A stretch of 64,000 nucleotides of DNA from Crocodylus rhombifer (Eukaryota; Chordata; Crocodylia; Crocodylidae): NCBI GenBank assembly GCA_038503035.1, contig JAVSML010024243.1, positions 624,647 to 688,646 of the forward strand, read 5' to 3'. Positions 57,233-64,000 of the stretch are shown piece after piece. Below the pieces are notes generated by a model. It was not told where the DNA came from. It did no database searches and saw only the letters and a program-made list of their open reading frames with translations. Each line of letters begins with the position of its first letter. Position 1 is the first letter of the stretch. The translations under genes and the position numbers were made by a program.

Positions 57233-58115
57233 GGCTAGGTACAGACATTCAAAAAACCCAAGACAGAATCAATCCAATGTTACAAACAGAAGTGCAGCTC
57301 CCAGCTGTATCTCAGAACATTTTCTGCAAAGTGTTATGATTTATAGTGTTACCCCAGACCAAACATAAGTTCACTGTTGGTTCTGGGAGGGGTGGGGGGT
57401 AGAATCTAGCTGTGGGATGGGAGCCTACATCCAGGTTCCCCTAGCAATGGCTACGGCTCTGTGCCAGTGCTCGCTGTTTTCAGAATGGGAAGGGGGAAAG
57501 TCAGCAGAGGGATCTCATTCCTGGGGCTTTTCAGGTGGTGCTGAAAGGTGACGTAGGGTGAATCGGACCCCCCCACCAATACACCCACCCCAGAGGCGGC
57601 TGAATAAAACCACAGACTGAACTCCCTCCACTCCCTTTCCCACCTCTCATTCCAAAAACAGCAACAGGCTGGGAGCTTAGCAGACACAAGTTACAGAAGA
57701 TGCTACATTTTTTAAACATCTTCATCTGATCCCTCATATAATGAGGGATCAGAGTTTAACCCAAATGGCCATTTTTTAAGCTGTCTGCAGTTGTGCACTG
57801 TAACTGCAGCTTTCTGTGGCCAAATCGGGTAAAAATTGTCACTTCTGTCTGGGACCTAAGTAAGGTGGTTGTCTGCAAGTGGTATAGTTTAGATTGGTAG
57901 CAAACAGAACACACATTCACCCTTTGGTTTTGGGGGACAAAACTTAGACCATGTTTAATCCAGTCTAAGATTTGCCATTTTTAAACTTGTCTGTGTGACT
58001 TCTATTCTGTTATGGGCATAGGCTGGTTTTGTGTGCCAAACTTCTGTTCTGTTACAGATATAGACTGGTTTCTGATCACTTCTGCTAGTAAAAGTGTAAT
58101 GTCTTTACCTGGCCT
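57233..58115 (+). mobile_element. TA-MITE copy E, 883 bp
   Basis: GGCTAGGTACAGACATTCAA at the left and the complement of the right end (AGGCCAGGTAAAGACATTAC) form inverted ends with TA outside each. A perfect 12-bp hairpin, CTGATCCCTCAT / ATGAGGGATCAG with an ATA loop, lies at 57726-57752. The centre differs from copies A, B and D, but GACTGGTTTCTGATCACTTC near the right end is shared. Minus frames at 57451-57737 are not genes. Confidence 0.7.
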
Positions 58116-58117
58116 TA

Positions 58118-60490
58118 GATATTTCCAACCTTTCCATATACAGATGTAAGTGCAAGAAGGAGAATACTTTACTTCAGTCACAGAATAGGCAGAATCCCAT
58201 CATCAAGTATAATTGGTTGTAATGTCTGTAGGTAGACAGTTGTATGGAAGAAATCACCGTACGAGGTAAGGGACTGATTCTAACCACACTGCTCATCTGT
58301 TCTGACTCATATAGCCCATTTAACGGTACACTACACATTCCCTATGGGGCACACAGCTATGACTTCACATGACCAGAAGCTCCCAGGTAGAATTCTAGCT
58401 TACCAAAATTCCTTGGGACTCTTTACAACTTGGTTCCTGTGCACCCCCACACAGCTCCAGAGTTCAGAGTAGAAACATGCCCTAAACAACAATTAATTTA
58501 GCACACCAGTGGACCACATTGGGGGTCTGGTGACCTGTCGCACACAGGATGATTTGATTTCCTAATGTGATTTACCTAGTCAATGCAAGCACAGTTAACT
58601 GTTTTGAGCCTGTACCGTCCATGCTCAGCTGTTAAAGGGTATTTGGGCATTATTACATTTCTTGATGGCACAGAGTTGCAGGTGCTGGAATACTTTACTT
58701 TTAAATGTAATTTTAATATTCCCAGCAATTAACAGTTTTTGACTCCATGATACTGTCTTTGTGGCTATTACCAGACATGCAGCATATGTCCTGCAAATTT
58801 CATTGGCACAATAGAATTTTCCAAGGAATGAACAAATCAAAGACTCGTATAGTAAGTTGTGTTTTTTGTTTTTGTTTTAAAACTGGCTATAGCTGAAAGA
58901 CCAGGCAGTATACTTGCATATGTGCTGGAAATAAAAAATAAAGGACATTCACTTTCTCCTGCCTAACTTTTTTTTAAAACATTTAATATTTATCCCTTTT
59001 TTCCGTTGGTTTTGATTTTATGTTCCTCATTTGACAGGCATAAAATGAATATAATTACCATTCATCTTCTTAATACACGTCTTTTCTGCATCTCATTACA
59101 CTATTAATATATACATTTTTTCATCTTAATTTTGACTTTTGTTATTCTGTCATTTCAATTTGTATGGCTTAGCTAACTGAATGAATAAAGGATATCATAT
59201 TAAGGAATTAGATGTTCCTTGCTTGGGACTTCTTAAGATTATTATAACAATAGAATTTTTAATGCAAGCACACTGAAATACTGTAAACAGGTGAACAGTG
59301 AGCTTATAGTAATAGCATACATGACCCTCAAAGCAGGCATTTTTCAGTTTTTTCTCTTTAGTGTAACCTAACATACTGTACGATTCTCTAATTTTTATTA
59401 ATATCCTGTGGATACACTACTTGTTTGAAGCAAAGCGAAAGCCTCACAAACTTCCAATTATTTTCAATTTTATACTTGTTTGATTAGAGTGCTATTGTCT
59501 GTAATTTTTCCAGGGTTTTTTTTGAATCTTCAAAGTGCATGATTCATGCCTAGAAAACAGGTTGTTTTGTGTTTCCCAGCATTTGCCTTTTTTATCCCTG
59601 CCAGTTATAACCTGATAACCTGATTTCATACTGTGCTTTAGCACAACAATACAGTCATCAAACTAAAGCAACACAGTAAGTGGGCACATTAGCCATCATT
59701 TTGCTTGATCACTTGGGAGAGATTAAATTTATTCATTTTCAGAAGAGATAATGAAATATTTAAAACATGTTAGAGTAAACGGTGGCAGCATTATCGAGTT
59801 CTGACATGCTCATTGCCAAAACAATATACTGTAAGCTGCATGCATAAGAGTTGCCAAGATGTTTGGAAAATTTGTGCAGGTCTTGTTGGCTCATTTGCAT
59901 TTGGTTTATCTAAAGTGAAATCCATTCGATTTTATTGAACTGTAATTCTGGTAATTTACAATATTTACATGCTGCGGTTAGATTGAAATCAGTCCTTAAT
60001 TCAAATTCAATCTAAATTTACTGCATAGTAATTAGGGCTTTGTAACTGACACTAGGGGCCTATTGATTTAATGAAAAACTTAACCTTACAGTAAGTGTTT
60101 AATTAGTTGTTGCAGTAGATTCTGTGCTGTCCTAAATTGTGGACTTTAGTGAATCGGGTACTAATTTAAACTACTATATAAAGATCAGAACTATTTTTTT
60201 ACATGTAGCCTAACAGATGAATTAATTTCTTAGTCTTTGAAGGGGATAAGAGAAAGAAGCAGTAATGAAAGTAATTTCCTACTCTGCCTGATCTCATGTA
60301 TAGCCATGCTAAGATCCTAGAAATGATTACCCACCTCTGTAAAATATTGATTTAAAGAGTTATAAAAATTAAGTCAATGATATTTTCTTTATGAAATATT
60401 TTTCCTGAGAAGAAATGGAAACAATAGATGACTATCAGCAGAAGATACCCTCTGACCCCCTCCTACTGCCCTGGCCTCCCCACGGGTGCC
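58118..60490. other. Unique AT-rich DNA, no gene seen
   Basis: No coding motif, RNA gene or transposon end recognised. Confidence 0.5.
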
Positions 60491-60499
60491 CCACCCAGG

Positions 60500-62250
60500 C
60501 CATAGAATCATAGAAGTAGGGTCAGAAGGGACCTTGTAGATCTTCAAATCTGACCCCCTGCCTGGGCAGGAGAAAAAACTGGGCTCAAATGATCCCAGCT
60601 AGGTAGGCGTCAAGCCTCCTCTTAAAGACCCCCAGGGTAGAAGCCAGCACTACTTCCCTTGGAAGTTGGTTCCAGATCCTAGCCACTCTAACTGTGAAGT
60701 AGTTCTTACAGATGTCTAATCTAAACCTACTCTCAAAGAACTTGTGGCCGTTATTCCTTGTTATGCCAGGGGGCGCTAGGGGAAACAAGGTCTCTCCCAA
60801 ACCCTTCTCATCCCCCCAGTGAGTTTATAGACAGTCACCAGGTCCCCCCTCAGCCTTCTCTTGTGAAGGCTGAATAGGTTCAGGTCCTTCAGTCTCTCAT
60901 TGTAGGGTCTGCCCTATTGTCCCCAGATCGTGCGGGTGGCCCTCCTCTGGACCCTCTCAATGTTGTCCACATCCCTCCTGAAGTGGGGTGCACAGAACTG
61001 GATGCAGTACTCCAGCTGTGGCCTGACCAGTGTCGCATAGAGGGGGAAGATCACCTCCTTGTGCCTGCTAGAGATGCACCTGTGGATGCACGACAAGGTC
61101 TGGTTAGCCCTGCCAACTGTGACCTTGCATTGTCGGCCCATGTTCATCTTGGAATCAATAATGACTCCAAGATCCTTTTCTGCCTCCGTGCTCTCAAGAA
61201 GGAAGTTTCCCATCTTATAAGTGTGCTGCTGGTTACTACTGCCCAAGTGCAGCACCCTGCACTTTTCAGTATTGAAGCGCATCCTGTTTTTGCTAGCCAA
61301 CCCCTGTAACCTATCCAAGTCTTGCTGCAGTCTTTCCCTCCCTCCTAGCATGCTCACCTCACCCCTTTGGTATCATCAGCAAATTTAAACAGGTTGCTTT
61401 TCACCCCGTCATCCAAATCGCTGATAAAGAAATTGAACAGCGCGGGCCCAAGGACCGAGCCCTGGGGGAGTCTTCTGCCCACTTCTCCCCAGGTCAAATA
61501 TGACCCATCCACCACCACCCTCTGAGTGCAACTGTTCAGCCAATCTGCAGTCCATCTCACTGTGTAGGCATCAATGCCACAGTCGCCCAATTTTTTAATG
61601 AGGATGGGGTGGGAGATGTGTCAAAGGCCTTGCTGAAATCCAGAAAGACTACATCCATGGCAACACCCGCATCCAGTGCTTTTGTGATCTGATCATAAAA
61701 GGCAATCAGGTTGGTCTGACATGACCTGCCCCTAATGAAACCGTGCTGGTTGCCCTTGAGCATCATCCCTGAGGCCGGCCCATTGCAGATGTGCTCCATG
61801 ATGATCTTCTCCAAGAGTTTCCCTAGGATTGAGGTAATACTGATGGGCCTATAGTTGCCCAGGTCCTCCCCCCTCTCTTTTTTAAAGATGGGGACCACAT
61901 TGGCTATCTTCCAATCATCCGGCATCTGGCCTGAGCACCATGAGTGCTCATAAAGCCATGCCAAGAGCCCTGCAGTAACCCCTGCTAGCTCCCTCAACAC
62001 TCTGGAGTGGAGAGCATCTGGACCCGCTGATTTGAACATGTCCAGCCCCTCCAGAAGCTCGGTAACCCAGTCCTCCCCAACCTGAGGTCTGGAGGTGTTC
62101 CCCTTGAGTCCATCGTGCATCACGGTGGGGAAGTCCTGGTCCCTGCACAAGAAAACAGAGGTGAAGAATTGGTTAAAGAGGTCTGCTTTCTCCTCCAGAT
62201 TGCCCAGAGGATCTTGCAGAGGCCCCACACTCCCCCCCAGCTCCGTCCCT
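60500..62250 (-). mobile_element. CR1 LINE, young subfamily, 1.75 kb
   Basis: The minus-strand 3' end is at about 60500 (plus reading CATAGAATCATAGAAGTAGG then GTCAGAAGGGACC), and the sequence runs back to about 62250 at the start of RT. It is closely similar to the copy at 13.1-14.1 kb where they overlap. It is 5'-truncated where it meets a hAT-like fragment. Confidence 0.94.
60585..62220 (-). pseudogene. CR1 reverse transcriptase, nearly complete, three or more frame breaks
   Basis: 62220-61557 holds RT fingers and palm start: ELLEGLDMFKSAGPDALHSR, DDWKIANVVPIFKKERGED, NYRPISITSILGKLLEKII, HGFIRGRSCQTNLIAFYDQ and MDVVFLDFSKAFDT, the first catalytic Asp. A frameshift follows. 61590-61354 continues with LPQGSVLGPALFNFFISDLD and FKFADDTK (catalytic pair), then a second frame break just after. 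61357-60914 covers thumb and C-terminus (CRVLHLGSS, DLGVIIDSKMNMGRQ, LVRPQLEYC, RVQRRATRTIWGQ) and stops early. 60800-60585 is the last block (NYFTVRVARIWNQLPREVV). Endonuclease absent. Confidence 0.92.
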
Positions 62251-62259
62251 TTAAGAAAA

Positions 62260-62798
62260 AAAAAGCTGAGAAAAGCCCAGGGACTCACCACTCTTGGTAA
62301 AGCCTCAGGGCTTCAGGGGCTCATGCAGAGCCCCCCACATGGTGCAGGGCAGTGGGGGAAAGCACACCACTACCTCCCACCACTGGTAGAAGCGGTGAGT
62401 CCCAGGTTTTTTTCAGGGTTTTTTTTTCTTAAAGGCCCTAGGTTTTTTTCTTAGATTGTCAGGTGTGTGGGGGCTGGAGGAGCAAGGGGTGGGTCAGGGG
62501 ACTTGTGCAGAACCCCCCACACAGCATGGGAAAGTGGGGGGCAGCAGGGGTTTCCCCCCTCGCTCAGCAGCACCCAGTGAGCACTAGGGCTTTTTTTTTT
62601 TTTTTTTTAACAGATCTGGGGCAGTCAAGGCAGCCACTGCTGGGCTGGGAGAGGGGCGTGAGATGGGCCTGGCCTGGCTGATTCAGGGATTCAGCAGCAA
62701 CCAAGTCTCCAAATCAAATTTGGCCGAATCAAATCACCAACCCCCGAATCAGCCAAATCTGAATCCAAAGCAAATACTAGCAGCTTTGCACAGGCCTA
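62260..62798 (-). mobile_element. hAT-type fragment related to the element at 55.9 kb
   Basis: Read on the minus strand from 62798 it starts TAGGCCTGTGCAAAGC, then has GGATTCAGATTTGGC and GATTTGATTCGGCC motifs like the GATTCGG-rich arms of the 817-bp palindrome. Further in are two diverged tandem blocks about 185 bp apart (GCAGAGCCCCCCACA near 62327, GCAGAACCCCCCACA near 62508) and an 18-T run at 62591-62608. The other end is not visible; the CR1 adjoins it. Confidence 0.55.
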
Positions 62799-64000
62799 AA
62801 ATCTCATAAGGATCTTCTGCATGGCCTCTCTGTTGATAATAGCTGCAGTCCAATCTATCTCCTTTCTTGAACATGATAATGATTTTGGCACCTCTCAAAT
62901 CACTGGAAATCTGTTCATGATTCCAGATTTTCATAATAACTATATTTACTTGGTGAAAGAGGGTTTTTTTTCCACCTTTTGTACAAATTTCAGCTGGTAT
63001 TTCTTCAGGACCTCATGCTTCATTGTTCTTCATCTGCTTAATGGTTTTCAAGGCCTCTTGAGTAGTGAGTGAATCTGCAAGGTAGTCCTTAATGGGGTGT
63101 TGTGGAATGGCTTCCATGGTGTTATCTTTGATATTAAAATCTCAATTCAGAAACTCTTGAAAGTGCTTCTTTCACTATGTGTTGATGGTGGAACTGTAAG
63201 GAGTGTTATTTCATCCTTGGACCTCAGGTGGATGGCCTCTTGTGTGCTTGACACATATATAGCTTTAGTTGCCCCGAAGAAACTATGCAAGTTGTGGTTG
63301 CTGGCAAACTTTTGAATCTCTTTTGCTTCACCCTCCAATCACTTGTTCTTTCACTCTTGAATTTCCTCTGGGTCTTGGCTTTAATGTGGTGCTAAATGTC
63401 TTGCTTCTGTTCGGAGTTCATGTCATTCTGCCAAGCTTTGAAGGCTCTCCTTTTTCTGTCAGTGAAAGCTTGAACTTCCCTGTCATTATCATCAAACCAA
63501 TCCTGATGTCTCTTTGTGAGAAACCTAGATATTCTTTGCATGTCTCATGGAAGGCTTTATTGATATTTTTTGGTGATCAGTGCTGTCACAATCATCATGG
63601 AGGTTGGAGGGTTTCTCACTGTTGGAGATGGTCACTTTTAGCAGGCTCTTTCAAGCACTTGATTTTGAACCTGTTGGTGGCTTCTTTTGTTTATGTCAGT
63701 TTCAGATTATATAAATAAACAGGATGGAAACTATCCAGCAGTTTTCTTCACTGATCATAGCTCTGATGCTTCAGATGTTGTGACTGTCCCTGGCACATAC
63801 TGTAATGTAGTCAATCAAGTGGTTTGAACAGGGGTGCACCCATGATGTCTTCAATTTGTTACTTTGGCTGAATAAGGAGTTTGTGATGACAGCACGTTCT
63901 GAACACATGCTTAGGAGAAGAATTCCATTTGAATGGGCTTTCCCTACCCCTTCCTTTCCAAATGTTCCTTTCCATAGCTCAGAGTCCCTAACTACAAAAG
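62799..64000 (-). mobile_element. RTE-type LINE, partial, runs off the window
   Basis: Minus-strand coding similarity begins beyond the right edge. Near 63850-63750 it reads like the end of an RTE endonuclease domain (W-x-HP-x(3)-HLIDYITV). Near 63500-63410, DWFDDNDREVQAF then RKRRAFKAWQND is the linker typical of RTE/BovB-like ORF2. Near 62930-62850, IWNHEQISSDLRGAKIIIMF then KKGDRLDCSYY is the start of RT. Stops and frameshifts separate these. The 3' half of RT is missing because the hAT-type fragment begins at 62798. I identify the clade by motif order only. Confidence 0.75.

Noticed and set aside
1..64000. tRNA, rRNA or snRNA genes
   Set aside because: I found no cloverleaf with intact A and B boxes and no recognisable snRNA or rRNA core; tRNA-like pieces are SINE fragments. 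A tRNAscan or Infernal run would be decisive.

Overview
The window looks like vertebrate, non-coding (intergenic or intronic) DNA from a sauropsid, most likely a crocodilian. The sequence is AT-rich and has long stretches with no open frame above background. Its recognisable content is almost entirely interspersed repeats. Five CR1 LINE copies carry typical sauropsid CR1 reverse transcriptase and the ATTCTATGA-type 3' tail. Around them lie L2-, RTE- and Penelope-type relics and many non-autonomous DNA transposons. Species assignment is inference. I found no intact host protein-coding gene, no tRNA or rRNA gene and no CRISPR array.

Layout. 1-4.0 kb: unique AT-rich DNA. 4.0-7.0 kb: a DNA-transposon relic, an L2/MIR-like tail, and a decayed minus-strand Penelope-like element with a hammerhead-ribozyme-like end, broken by two younger insertions. 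7.1-8.6 kb: a solo LTR with a 5-bp target duplication, a 249-bp hAT-type MITE with a perfect 8-bp duplication and a 16-G run in its stem, and a SINE fragment. 10.6-16 kb: an old CR1 split by a 645-bp insertion, a younger CR1, and an 810-bp MITE (family 'TA-MITE', ends GGCTAGGTACAGAC). 16.6-19.2 kb: a long minus-strand CR1. 21-24.4 kb: two DNA elements and a 1.24-kb TA-MITE relative with a G-rich minisatellite core. 25.8-28.0 kb: one open stretch that might be a host exon, plus tandem elements with hammerhead-like cores. 28.1-35.5 kb: a TA-MITE, a 400-base assembly gap, three hAT-type elements, a foldback element and a short TA-MITE. 35.5-39.4 kb: a minisatellite-bearing repeat, a strong hairpin and a 2.8-kb CR1. 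39.4-46.6 kb: mostly unique, with one foldback element. 46.6-50.5 kb: a nested stack, an L2-like LINE interrupted by a TA-MITE and then by a CR1. 50.5-58.1 kb: a split SINE, an 817-bp hAT-type palindrome with a perfect 8-bp duplication, and an 883-bp TA-MITE. 60.5-64.0 kb: a CR1, a hAT-type fragment and the 3' part of an RTE-type LINE that runs off the window.

How the parts relate. All LINE frames are broken, so nothing here appears able to mobilise itself. The best-supported biology is the transposon record: insertion order can be read from nesting and target duplications, and one MITE family repeatedly carries paired motifs resembling ZNF143 (ACTACAAATCCCAG) and ETS/PU.1 (AGAGGAAGTG) sites. 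All family names come from recognising motifs by eye; no database search was run.
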